A DNA stretch of 64,000 bases from Bryoerythrophyllum caledonicum. Taxonomy: Eukaryota; Streptophyta; Bryopsida; Pottiales; Pottiaceae. The notes beneath the pieces were generated by a model, which was given only the letters and a program-made list of their open reading frames with translations, ran no database searches and was not told the origin of the DNA. Shown here piece after piece: positions 12,509 to 24,917 of this stretch. A program made the position numbers and the translations under genes. Location: NCBI GenBank assembly GCA_963971425.1, contig OZ020523.1:19015105-19079104 (forward strand), in the 5' to 3' direction. Numbering within the stretch: position 1 is the first letter of the stretch; the number at the start of each line of letters is the position of its first letter.

Positions 12509-14622
12509 TTAACCACTTCGTAAGTTCGCTAGCCTCGACTCCAGATCATCAATACCCGAGCTGCATGTAATGCAAGGTACATATATTAGCCTATGTTATT
12601 GTAATCTACTACGTGGGGAAGGAAGGAAGGCGGGGGGTGGGTTTATATATAATAGTAATAGATCTCCTCTTCTAAGGCTCTTCTCCAAGTTGAGGTGAGG
12701 GGTGGTGGTGTTTAACCCAAAGACGCCCGCCTTCACAGCCACGGCTTCCTTGAGTTAACGCAACAAACACACATGTTTCTACTACAAGATGGAAAACAAC
12801 GTCGAATGATTTGCAAGGGAGAGCGTTGTCGTGGTACCTGGTGGCTGTTTTCGTCCCTGCCTTCCCTGCAATTCTTCCTCTTGGTGCCGCAGACATCTAC
12901 AGTTTGAAAACAATCATCAGGAAATCAACCGAAGGAAAGAACATGATCAAGTGTCAACGAATAAGCAAGTAGTATACCTGAGCAGTGACATCAACGCCAA
13001 TTTCATCCAGGATCTGAACAAGACACATCACGTTTTTAACCACTGTCAGGTCTACCATTATTCAAGAGAAGCAGTAACCATTCTCGTGAGATTTCTTTAT
13101 GATAATAATTCATAGTACCTGGTTGGTGAGCTCCTCGGTCTCTTCCTCAGCTTCATCGTCGTCCAATGCATCGTCAATTGAGTCCGACATCATTTCAGTC
13201 TGTCACATTGATTGAGAACCACATTGGGTGAACAACAAACCAAAAAAAAAACAGTATGAAGCTTCACATACACGATGAAAGCATCCGAAGCGTTAGCTCA
13301 CCGTCATGTCCATCTGCGCCGACTGCTTTTGGAACTCTTGCATGATTTTAGCCTGCTTCGCAGGCTCCATTTGCTGTCAAACACGGAACACAAACAAAAG
13401 GATCAGCAAAGCTGAAACAAACATCAGGGAACACAAACCATCAGGACTTGAGGTATATTGCTACTACTTATTGCGTGTGATGAAAATTCCCAAAGCACGC
13501 TCATATTTTTACAGCCTCGAATTCAGTATCACCTTCCCTATCTATTAGCAATGATCATTGTAGTTTGATATAGAGAAGTATACCTTGTTCATGGAGGACA
13601 TGGCCTTGGTAGCGCCCTTCATGGCACTGCCTACTGCCATATTGGCATGCATAGCCTGATAAGATCCATACCACCACATTAGTCTCCGGCATGAGAGCTC
13701 AGAATACTCCTACAATGTGGAATAATTATCCGAGTCTTTGTTTCACCTGTGTGTGCGTTGCAACTCCTCGCAGCTGCGCTTTGCTGCCTTGCAGCTTCGC
13801 AATCTGCTGCCTGAGCCGGATCAGCTGCCGAGCCAGGATCTTCGTTGCTGCCTGCACGAACCACTCGGTTTGTAACCAGTGACAGGTTTTAAATGGAAAA
13901 AGGGATGTAAAAATATATGACCCATGACCTGAGGAGGAAATGCTACCTTCAACAGCTGGCAGACTCTGACATTTACACATCCTGTGCACCTAGAACAACC
14001 TTACATGTAATCAAAAAAATTCAAAACCAACTCACATCATTTCCACTCTTTGCTGTCTTTTTTATTTCGGCCACAAGCTTCTTTTCCTGCAGGAACTCAC
14101 AGGATTCCAACAACGATTCACAACAGGAAGGAATGCAGTCATGAATCCAATTCAACAACAGATTCTACAACAAATAGGGCGCATGTTATATGAGAACGGA
14201 ATTGAGAAAGGCAGCGTGTTCCTTACTTCTAATTGCAGAGAGCCAATCTCTCTGTCAAACCCTGTTCATTCACCAATCAAATGCATTCACGTCTTGAACC
14301 AATCAGTCACAGAAGAGTGAAGCCTATGAAAACAAACAAGGTGAAGATTACACATGAAACCATTCATACAACTTGATCACATCATTCCCTGCATATACAG
14401 CATTCTACCGGGAGCCCTAAGAACATGCCAGTGCAGCAAAGGTCTTACCTCTCGTGGCGACGGACATCTCACGTTTACTCGCTCGGAGCACCTCTGCCAG
14501 CAAACCAAACAACATGAAAACCAAGGTTACTCTACTCAGAAAAAACAATGTGCGTTTTTGCTGCCGACGATAATGAGCCAAACAAACCTTTGGGATCCGG
14601 CTTCTTCTTGAAGATATTCATC
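12509..14622 (-). CDS. VPS2: ESCRT-III subunit VPS2/CHMP2 (plant VPS2.2/2.3 type)
   Basis: Membrane-remodelling ESCRT-III protein acting at multivesicular endosomes. Eleven exons give 213 aa: 14589-14622, 14449-14493, 14227-14261, 14036-14086, 13747-13851, 13584-13655, 13302-13373, 13119-13199, 12978-13013, 12838-12896 and 12509-12560. The N-terminus MNIFKKKPDPK, the basic helix 1 (SKREMSVATRG), RQLIRLRQQIAKLQGSKAQ, the MKGATKAMSSMNKQM segment, the acidic MMSDSIDDALDDDEAEEE and the C-terminal MIM1-like helix DDLESRLANLRSG all match the family. MIM1 recruits the ATPase SKD1/VPS4. The MNIFKKK start and the family pattern favour the CHMP2B-like plant VPS2.2/VPS2.3 branch over VPS2.1. A telo box (AAACCCTAAACT) lies about 90 bp upstream of the ATG. 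Confidence 0.95.
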
Positions 14623-15075
14623 TCCCAAACCCCAAAAACGACGACCTCCCCTCGAACGCGAATTCTTCTCTCTGGACGCAAAACACAGGCACATCAGCTA
14701 CCGACACAGCACGAAACCCTAAACTCCATCGCCACGAACCCACCTCCCGATCAAGAGCAAAACCCATCACGAGAAACCCGAGTGAAGGCGAGGAAACGCG
14801 AGCGGCAGCAGCAACGGGACAGGAAGTCACCTGGCGCCCAATTTTGCGTGGGTTTCTGTGAGATTTTTTCTGCTCCGTGGCGTGAGAGGTCTTGTGTGAG
14901 AGAAGAGGAGGTCGTGAGTTCGCGGCGCCTGCTTGCTTCACCTGCAACAGCAACAGCTGCGACAGACTCGTCGCGGACAGCGAGAGATGCTTGCAAGTGG
15001 GATTCAAACCTGCGCCTGCGCAGGAACGTTTGAAACTCTTTCCCAAAGCCCCTTCCCTCTCTCTTTCTCTTCCGC
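14623..15075. promoter_or_regulatory. 5' flank of the VPS2 gene
   Basis: Contains the presumed 5' UTR and promoter of the minus-strand VPS2 gene. AAACCCTAAACTCC lies at about 14713-14727. Purine- and CA-rich sequence follows. Open frames across this stretch overlap in all directions and have no family signature. Confidence 0.45.
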
Positions 15076-15272
15076 ACTACGCTAAAGATGGTCATTGGTG
15101 ATACCCACACTAATTTGTTTATAAATGCTTGCTCCTCATGAATATTTTTACCAACTATGATTAGGATGATCCCCCTCCTTAGATAGATGTGCTCTTAGTT
15201 TAAAAATTCTCCAAAAGTAAAAGGTTGTAGCATTTTCAAAACAATTAGTCTGGTCACAATCTTTAGCGTACT
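15076..15272. mobile_element. MITE with ACTACGCTAAAGAT ends
   Basis: About 197 bp bounded by ACTACGCTAAAGAT and its inverted counterpart ATCTTTAGCGTACT. The interior (GAATATTTTTACCAACTATG) is shared with the element at 15926-16150, so the two are diverged copies of one family. No coding sequence. Confidence 0.65.
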
Positions 15273-15925
15273 TACTGGACCTTTACTTTGTTTCCTTTTT
15301 TTGGCAATCCTATCACGTGGAGTGATGATTTTACACCCAGGGATGGATCCTACAACGAGTCCATTTGGAAATATAAGACTTTGGATATCACCCACCTTCA
15401 CTTGGATATCGCCTCAGAAGGTGATATCCAAGAGTGTAGCCTATGTATCTACACATATTATGTGCTTGAATAACTTTAAAGTGCTTGTTGTTGCATTTCT
15501 ATTACTTTTCGGAAATTGATTATGGAATCATTGCTCCACATGTGCTTTTTTTTTGTTGGATTCAGGTGGAGGATTCTATTTCCGTGCTTGACTTGAAGTG
15601 GTTTCCTCTAAATGCATTTGTGCTTAACTTCTTTGATCTTAATCTAGTTACCTTGTTCTTGATTATGGAAACAATGATGTTGTTCAAATCATTGGTTCAT
15701 TTCTAAAGGACCGAGTGACAATTCGGGGGATAGAAATTCCCACTTTAACTACAATAATCTTTCAATTTGAACGGTCCAAATTCACAATTTTTTTTACCAC
15801 GTCATCTTGTTTGAGTATAAAAGAAGATTTTCCAGTTATCTTTCAATTTGTACAGTCAATTAAATTTTTTTCTTTACCACATATCTCATATGAGTTTAAA
15901 AGATGATTGTTTGATTACATTCTCC
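15273..15925. other. AT-rich gap with a short hairpin
   Basis: No gene seen. A near-perfect 14-bp stem at about 15400-15432 (CTTGGATATCGCCT against AGGTGATATCCAAG) stands beside a third GGATATCACC copy at about 15383. Weak open frames show no family motifs. Confidence 0.4.
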
Positions 15926-16150
15926 ACTACACTAAAGATCACATTTAGTGTAATGCTCAGTAAATGACTTGTAAATGCGATAAGTTTTCACTTCAAGTGA
16001 ATATTTTTACCAACTATGTTAATAATGATCTTCTTATTTGAATACTATAGAGAGTTGTGCTCTTGGTAAAAATTGGCATCAAGAGTAAAAATTTATCGCA
16101 TTTACAAGTCATTTACTGAGCATTACTCTAAATGTGATCTTTAGTGTAGT
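15926..16150. mobile_element. MITE with 58-bp terminal inverted repeats
   Basis: A 225-bp element with nearly perfect inverted repeats of about 58 bp, from ACTACACTAAAGATCACATT inward on the left and its complement on the right (16092-16150). It has no coding capacity. The end sequence resembles CACTA-type termini, but the target duplication is not clear, so the superfamily is unassigned. Confidence 0.85.
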
Positions 16151-16843
16151 TCATGGAGCTAAAATTCCTCTCAAATACTTTCCCTCTAGAGGTCAAAGTT
16201 GCTCAACGGAGAAGAATCAATGTTGATTGGTGGTTTAGGCATTATCATACTAAGTGGTCACTTTTGGATACTACCTACCAAACTAATTTTTTCGAATCGT
16301 AATAGTTTGCACACAATGGATATCATTGGGTATCAAATGAGTAGTACATGGGTATCACATTGGCATTACGTAGATCCATGTAATCACATTGGCATGACAT
16401 GAGTATCACCTAAACAAATCTTTTGAATTTTCCAAATTCTTTGGACATTCTCCATCATGAACTAATTATATACAAAACAGACCAGTGCATATGGATATCA
16501 TTACAATAATGAGGGGCAAATTCAAAAACCGGCTAAAAAGTACTAAATTATCAAAACGGTAGAAAGAGATTAATGGATGATACGAGTACGAGAGACGAGT
16601 ACCACTCATATTTACAGAGTTCTCCAAAGATTTAATTCAATAATTCACAAGATCATAACTAGTTCATAAAATTCACAAGAAAGCCAATACATCCAATAGC
16701 TACATGCACTTTCACCTTTAGTATGCTAGCAAATATAGGACGTAAGTAATTTCGAAGCTTTCGTAAAAAGTCATCTTTTACCCTGATATCTTGATAAAGT
16801 ATGTCTAGGAAGGTTCAAGGAACTAAGGGTGAATTAGGTTTGT
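16151..16843. other. AT-rich gap
   Basis: No gene recognised. Around 16317-16405 there are loose repeats of GGTATCA and CACATTGGCAT words, similar in style to those at 26300-26375. Confidence 0.4.
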
Positions 16844-16847
16844 TTAA

Positions 16848-17730
16848 CCCGTAAAGGACCACGACCACTTTCGCTCTAAAACCAGTCCAAAACTGCCACT
16901 GCCAAAAAGAGACATGAAAATCACATTTTAAAGTGAATTTTGGATTTTCAACCGTAAGATCTTAAAATAGACTTCTATATAAATATGCCATATAATTTCG
17001 GTTGCAATCCACTACACGGATTGATAGATTTTAGTTGTAAAGTCAAAACAATGGTTCATTTTCTTCCCTGCATTGAGTAGATCAGCAGTCTTCGACTTCA
17101 CTTTGTATCAATTTTTGCATTGTACAAGGTCTACATCTTTTACCATTGTCTTAAGCATGATGTTATTTCCCAACACACCAATTTTTAGAGGTAAAAAAGG
17201 GGTGTAGCATATTCAAAACAAGTGTGCAAGGAGTGGAAGTTCAAAAATTGCCATTTCATGTTTTATTTTTTTGTGAACTATGTATGTATTCAAATGATAA
17301 TCCAAACCGTCAATAAGAAGGTTTTCACCACATATTGTTGTTGAAAAAGTAAAAAGTGAAAAATATGAAGATCTCTAGGTTATATGTAGAAAAGATGAAG
17401 TTCTTTTCCCCCGTTGCTCGACAATGTGTGAAAATATTTGACTTGGAATATAATGCCTTTTTACACTAAAGACAAGGTTTTTTTTTGAAAATTTCCAAAA
17501 AAGGAAATATTCTTTATGTGTGAAAAATCTCAATGTCAATAGAAACTTTTGTCAAAAAATTTGGAGGTGCCCGGTGTCCCCAGTTTTGGCTTTAAGTGGT
17601 ACCAACGTTCAAACCACAAATCCAAAAAATAAAATAAAAATATTTCCACGAAGCTCTTATCAGAGGCAATCTAGGATAAAACTTCAGAAAAAAAGGAATC
17701 CCCCCGAAGGAGACTCTGGTTCTTTAGGGG
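16848..17730. mobile_element. TTAA-flanked piggyBac-like MITE, family B, copy 1
   Basis: An 883-bp element lying exactly between TTAA at 16844-16847 and TTAA at 17731-17734. Ends are CCCGTAAAGGACCACGACC on the left and GGTTCTTTAGGGG on the right, which are inverted repeats over about 13 bp. It is highly similar along its whole length to 46918-47843 and to the two halves of 56942-60645. TTAA targeting with CCC-initiated ends is the piggyBac pattern. No transposase is encoded. The weak open frames it shares with its copies look like chance. Confidence 0.85.
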
Positions 17731-17734
17731 TTAA

Positions 17735-18784
17735 CTAGGGTAGAGCTGTGGGCCGGGCTTCAACGTTCACTAGCTCTCTTGAGGTGGAAAATTTGAAATT
17801 CAAACAGAAGCCGACCAACGTCCGGAAACACAACAGGATCTCCAACCAAGCACAAAAGTAGGTTTATGAGAATATAACAGTCATTTTAGCGGCAGTTGAG
17901 GAGAAGGAAAATGAGTTCAATTGGCTTACGAAGTCTGGAGGTTGAAGTCCTCTCCACTATGTTCCCCTTCAAACGTGCCAGTTTTACCCCTGCAATGTTT
18001 ATCAGCAAGCAAAAGAAAGATGCGGAGGAATGAAATAAGTCACCCTGGGTCTTCCTGTTTTCATACTAGTCCATATTTTGTACATTGATCATATTACAAA
18101 GATGGTGTGCACATGGGTTGAGCCGTTTCGTCTACACTCTTGCCCGCATCGGAGTTGAAGGTGCCCAGGTTGAAACTCCATCAGTCCTGCTGCAGAACCA
18201 TTGCCAGTTAGAAAAACATCTCTCAAATTGAAACCGATCATGAACTGAGGGATTCCGAGATGTTCAAGTAATAAGCACAAAACAAGAGCAGAAATGTTCC
18301 ATGAGATCCTCACACAGTCTTCAAAGACTTCATAGATTAAGTAAAATTAAGCTAATAAAGATGTAACCTGAATATGGAATATCCAGACACAGAGGTGCAG
18401 TGATCCTGACTTTAGTAGACATGACGGGAAAAATAAAATAAAAAGTCACACTAGAATATGCATACATGTATTTTCGTCTTTTAGATATATCTTGTCTTAA
18501 GCTACCTGGCAATTAACATGTAATAAAGAAAAAAGAAAAAAAGGTTCGTTATGCTTTACACAATTGTTTCGAGACTCCTATGATTGACAACCAAAGTACA
18601 GGACGTATGCCGTGTACATCTATTTCTGTAGTAAAGGATAAAGAAAAAGAAACAAGATTTCTGTAGTAAGGGGTTGCAAGTAATCTACCTGCGATACGGA
18701 CGAAACATAGACAACACCTGCTTGGAAAAATGAATGCCGGTGCCGAATCGAAAAATGCATCGCCGGTGAAAAAGGAAGAAAACG
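17735..18784. other. 3' flank of SIZ1 and intergenic sequence
   Basis: Should include the SIZ1 3' UTR. A 74-codon minus-strand frame at 18089-18313 has no recognisable domain. No RNA gene found. Confidence 0.4.
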
Positions 18785-21700
18785 CTAATCATCGTCCGAG
18801 TCTGAGTAATCCATCCTGACTTGCCGGTACACTCTCCGGTGTATGGGGCTGCTGCGAGGCCTCACTGGAAAAGGATGGCCATCTGCGGTGAAATGACTGC
18901 GCATTGGGGACCGTGAGTCCATGAGGCGTTGAGAAGATCCATTGGCATCCAAGCCTAGCATTACAATTGCAAAGAAAAATCAGCGCATGCAAAGAAAATG
19001 TTACACAAGTATGACTAGGTTTAAGCAAGCGTAACCTAAGTGTGCAATTCCTCCACGAAAACCAACGGAACTGAATCATGTGTACTGAACAATAAGAACC
19101 TGACTTCCAACGTATTAAAATAATTAAAAAAATACTACACTGGTTGTTGTTAATGGTGTGTGACTCTAATTCCCTCTATTTTGCAAAATCTAAAAATTAA
19201 TGGTGACTGAAATATTTACAGCCCAATAGCAGGGAAGTTATTCACTAAACACTTCTACACCTACAAAAACGCCTCTCTATCAGTATAGCTACTTTAAGTT
19301 TATCAACTCATTATTAATAATGACACTAATTCCCAACATAGAATTATATTTTGCAAAATCTCAAATTAGTGAAGGCTGGAAATTTAACAGCTTCACTAGA
19401 GGAAGATGTAATATCACATCTCTATTTATGCTTCTTGACTATTAATAACAATAACCGATTAAGTTGAATCAGATAAAATGACATGCAGGATCCAAAGTCT
19501 GACATACCTCTATCGGGATTAGCCTCCCCAGGTTGGGGAACTGGAGAACGGCGCTCTACTGAACTAGAGCGTACACTTCGACTTGGGGCCACCTCCGCCA
19601 AATTTTCTCCGCCACCAAGGCTGAGGGAAAACCACGTCGAGTTGTCAAGATCTCTTTCGGGAGAGACAAGTCCCCGAGAGTTTTCTGGAACCTGCAAAAA
19701 ATTATTCGTTACTAACTCCCCAGATTTAACGACAGCGAGTTACCATCACATTCGACAGCGACAAGGACTGCACTTTGACTCCAGCGAAAGATATTGAGTA
19801 TTCGATTGACAGGTCAAGAAGTACAGGTCAACTTAATTAACTTTTCAAGAGTCTTAGATTCCTCTACGTTTTCCAATGAGAGTACCTCAGCTCGGGCTGG
19901 TTGGGCGGGCAGGAAGTTTTGCAGGGCCGAAGCGGTAGTGTCACTGTCCATGCTAGTGGCTCCGTAAAGCGCGGAGGCTGAAGGTTGCGACTTCCAAGCT
20001 TGCACTGGAGTGGGTCGCAAAGGAGGAGGGCGTTGGAGAGGAGCACCATCCGTGTGTGCATCATAGTATCCGTATTGCCCATTTTCGGGAGGAGCTTCCC
20101 AGTTGCTATTGCTGTCTAATCGCAAGCCTAACCCACTTGTTGTACCTTCGTCGGAGACGCCAATCCTGTCTCTGGTGCTGGGAAGCCGCTCGAATGGGAG
20201 AGAAGCCGCATCTGGACGCTCTAAACCGAGGCCAACATCTGGGGAACGGATTCTCCCATTGCCAACGACATCAGACTCAGCATACATGGATGCACCAGAC
20301 GATTCGACAACAGCTTCTTCTGCTTCTTCATCATCTGAATCACTAAGGACTATTACATCAGCAGCGGCGCCCGCGGCAGCTCCGTTTGTAGCGCCGTCAT
20401 CACGAGTTTGCGGGGACAATATCTCAACTTCATCGTTATCGTCCAAGGAAGCTGCATTCTTCTCGCTAGGATCTTGGTTTACGCTATGCTCATCCTCGTC
20501 ACCCTTGCGATTGCTGTTTGTGGCACTACTACTTCTAGGAAGAGTCAGAACCTGTTGTTGGCTGGGGCCACCAACCGGCCGCTTCGGCCAAGTACCCTCA
20601 GGTGTCGATTTGAATCGATCCTCAGGGGACGAAAGATCCTCTTCTACTTTGACGTGGTTGGAGAATACAACGGGTACGGTTGGTCTAATTCCATTAATGA
20701 TGTCGGTTCCAACAGCGGCTGGAGATGGACGCCATGGCTCCACGTTTCTGGCGTGCCCTTCTAATTTGGGCCGCCAAGAACCGTCAACTTTCAGCTCCAC
20801 TTCTGTAATGTCTTCGTCCATAATTTTTACCTGGAAGCATTTTCACAGGTATTTCAGTTTCAAGTGCAGGAAAAATTAGCACAAACTTCAAAATCCAGTT
20901 ACTACGTCCGAGGCCAATTCTCAGAGAATGAATGCAAGATTGTGAGCGAGGCATTCTGGTCATTGAAAGCAGAAGTCCAACTCTAACAAGCCTGCAAGAT
21001 TGCTCAAAGGAGGACATTGAGGCTTGATTCATACCACGTTCGTGATCCGATTAAAAAAAGGATCGATGATAAGATGATCAATAGAATAATTCTTCAGACA
21101 AATCGGACATTGCCACTGAATCAAACAGAAATACCACGGAAAATTGTCAATATACAGTAAACCTCACTCCACGCCTCTTGCTCAAACCTCCGAATAAGCA
21201 TTTTGTAAATATAGTCCGCAGAAATATCAAATTCGGCGAGAAGTCTCCAAAAGGAGCAATTCTCAACTTTCTGACACACCAAAGCATGAAAAACAAATAC
21301 CTTGCGTGCTCGCTGATTGAGTTCCACATATGTATTAAGGTCAAAACACCCCATGTGAAGACACGGCTTAAAGCGGCCTGCAACCTTAATTCGAGACCCA
21401 CTCATCTGCGCATTACAAAACCCCAACACGTCAGTGTACATACAGGAGCTTTCATCACATGAAAAGTTGAAAACACGAAAGACATCATATATTTCTTTAG
21501 AAGATGATGAAACCATCACAAACTTCAGTGGAGGTGGACAGTACGGTAAGCGAAGTCACAAATATAACATAGCCATTAAAACGAAGGTAGTGGAATTACA
21601 AAGAATCGGAGTTCTCACCGGACAACGTAAGTTGACAGTGATCGACTCCGCCACAACTTCCAAATCACTATCACTTCCATCATCATCGCAGCCCACTCCT

Positions 21701-24700
21701 GGACCACCCCCGCCGATGCACCGCCGAACTCGAGCCATTGCCTCCTCAAAAGGCTCCCCGTCCTTCTCACTTGGAATCAGATCCATGACCTTAAGAATAT
21801 AAAATATCCCAACAACGCAATCAGACAGGCTACAGTGCGAAATAGTTTCTAAAAGATTTGGAATATACACTGTGCTAACTTTCAGGTAAACAATGACTCT
21901 TCGGAAAATCACATCAGTGTATCTTTCACTAATGCAATAAAATGTTACGGGAAGTGTTGACACTGACATTGTAGATATTACACACTGACACCTACCTGCT
22001 GGAGAGAGTGGCGGCGGATAATTCGCACTCCTAAACAAAAAGGCCGAGCATCATAAGCTGACATGTTCAGCCTGTTCAGTCCCTCCCTAATACACGCTTT
22101 TATCTGTACAACGAAAAGTGTCTGAGTCAGCCACAGTAGAACTGGTACGAATGTGCATCATGCCGCAGAAAAGCACAAAAAGTATGGGTCACAAAGCTTT
22201 AGTGGACGCAACACAAGCACACTTACACCAGGTCCCTCATCCCGACCATTTGCTCCTAAGAGCTGCTGACCAGGTCGATTTGTAACCCGCACATTCACTC
22301 CTGCCGTGAAGGGCAACATAAAATTAAAAAATCATACAATATCATTTGGAATCTGAGAAACACGAATGCTAGAGAAAAATAATTTGAGATGACAAGCCCA
22401 GCGCATGGAAGGTCGGGATGCAAATTACCGTTAACTCGTAGATCGGCATAGGACGGCCAGTGAATCCGAAATGAGACCGCGTCATTCAAGAGCACACACC
22501 AAACCTAAAATAACATTGACCAAGTCAGTGAAGCAGAAGCCTTTCCACAGTCCGAGGGAAACGATTGGATGGAAACTAGGCTCATAATACTACCCAAACC
22601 GCAGCTAAAATGTTGCTTGAACAGAACGACTGCACAGTAATTAGCCACATTTATACTATATAGAACTAAAGAAAACACAACCGAGATAGTTTGTACCTGC
22701 AGATCATAATCTTCTCTATGTAAAAGTTCCCGCTCTTGACGACTTAAGTAAAACGATTTCTCTATGCTCTGCAGGGTATTCGATCTGCACACCACAAATT
22801 CAGAATGAATAGCGTCGAAAGACTGGTATACATCTTTCAGAAACGGATTAGCAGACATTAAGCAGATTCATAGTTTTTACTCCGGCAATCACAAGGAACC
22901 TAGGAAGTAGTGGTTAGCAATGAAAGATTCTAATAAAACAACTGCATAATAGCATACTTCTAGGTATGAGTCCCCATCATCAGCATTACTACATCACGAC
23001 TAAAACATTGCCACCCGGCTGCCAGATAAGGAATACATACCCTTCGGTTTTGGCTGTGGAGGAGATCAGCTTTGTAGGCGCAAGGGTTTGGGTTTGAGTT
23101 ACGCAGAACCTGCCAAGTCCGAGAAAACGAATTGATTAAGAACCGAGCGCGAACACTTACAGCAACACTTCACCAACAAACTATAGACGATTCGAAGGGG
23201 TGCGCCTGTGGAAGAAACTTACGGATCACCCCGGGTTATGCGGCATTGCTGGCAGTAAAAGTGCGAAGGAACTTCTGCTTGCAATCCCTCCACTGGTTTC
23301 TCAGGTACGACAACACATGTCATATGTTGCCAGATTCGACATTTGAGATCATCACACTGCAAAGGAGCCCATTCCAACTCCTATCAGCACAATGATTCAA
23401 AAAACATAAAATCCTTCAAAACTCAGTTTTGATTTCCAGATCTGTGGAAGATATCTAGGTTAGCGTCCCACAAGAAAAACGTTCATCTAAACAAACCTTT
23501 AGATGCACCAGTGTTGCAAGGAATACGAGGGAAAATGTTCGTAAAGATAACCTGTATCATGATTCCACTTTCAACATTACTTCCACAAGGGCAACGCGTT
23601 ATAGTTTCCTCATAAACTCGCTCTTCGGGCGCGGCTGAAGGATATTGACTGCTGGATTCAGACCTCGAGGCTTTATGCTTAGGTGTTTCATGTTCAGAAC
23701 ATCGCAGCTTCCTGTCAAGGCCCGCAAGACATATACACTGTCAGAAAAAAGACTCAGACCCCACTCCATAAACAGACAGCACCTCTAACTCTCAGAAAAA
23801 AACAAAAAGCTCACATCATTTTCACAATTGCATACATAACTCTAGAATGCACACCAGCACTGCATAAAGTCTCACCATAAAGATTCAGAAGACCTAAACG
23901 TAAATATATACAAGGAGAAACATCCAGGGAAAAACAAACCTGTATTCTTCATCAATTATAGCAATAGCTTCATCTCTCGATACAACTTTCTTGCTACTCT
24001 TCGAGCCTGCACAGAACACAGATTCATTTTGATGAATCCACTCCAAATATGTAAAGCCCCGTATAATAGTGAACATCGGTGACTTATAATCACCAACAAT
24101 TTTCTTAGGACTGTTTTAAGACTAATAAGAGATTCACATGACACTTGCAGAAAATGGCTGCAGCCTATACTCTAGCATCGACTCAGCATGTAAAACAAGC
24201 ACAAAACCAGGTCCTAAGCATGAAAGCAACTCACCTTTAGCTGCCGGCTTCTCTGCAGAATTGACCAGAACCATTATCTTGTCCATGAGGATCTGCTCAG
24301 ACAAAAGTGCACTATGTTATGCACTTCAACCTGCAAAGGTGAAGGCGCTCGAACGCGGAAGAGGATACCGTGCAATCACGCAATCCAGCCTCCACAACAT
24401 AAAAGAATAAGTCTGAGAATAGGAAAACTGCAGACACTAATCATAAAAATTAACAGAACGAGATCAACAGTTTCATAGAAAATGATTTTACAGACGCTGG
24501 AAAGGTGAGAAGACTGTGCATATACAGTGAGACGAAAATCAAGCTCCACCTCAAGCTAGCTCCGGAGGTGTTACCAGATCAGTGCACATCGGGGATCGGT
24601 TATAAGAAAGTACCTGTTTCTTCCCTTGTTTGGGAAGCCCCAGACGATGTAGTACATCTTTCAGCTCCCTAATGCGGAAGGAACTCAACTGGCTCTGAAG

Positions 24701-24917
24701 ACAGAACGCACCACAATCAACTAATCAACCGACAAGCGTTTCCACTTCACAGGAACGACGAAGAAGCTTTCAAGAATGCCCGTCCAGACTAAATGATCGC
24801 AAATACCAATGGACTAAGCGGCGACATTAGCTCAGAAGTGGACTACTAGCCACAGAAAAACGAAGCTCCAACGTGAAAAAAAGTGCATACCCGACAACGA
24901 GAGGCCACCTGCGCCAT
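18785..24917 (-). CDS. SIZ1: SUMO E3 ligase SIZ1 (PIAS family)
   Basis: Nuclear SP-RING ligase that transfers SUMO to transcription and stress regulators. Seventeen exons close at 865 aa (Arabidopsis SIZ1 is of similar length): 24891-24917, 24614-24694, 24235-24292, 23940-24006, 23552-23711, 23223-23356, 23041-23109, 22697-22784, 22429-22504, 22227-22300, 21996-22103, 21619-21789, 21301-21405, 21035-21115, 19886-20830, 19508-19691 and 18785-18954. Domains: SAP ([20 protein letters not shown], about 10-55), PHD (CPCGS to [11 protein letters not shown], about 116-175), PINIT (about 200-315), SP-RING ([19 protein letters not shown] to [11 protein letters not shown], about 369-430), then a disordered acidic tail with [11 protein letters not shown] (about 590), a classic SUMO-interacting motif. 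The exon 14 donor could also be three bases upstream (21038), removing one Val. The first exon is short and inferred. Confidence 0.95.
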
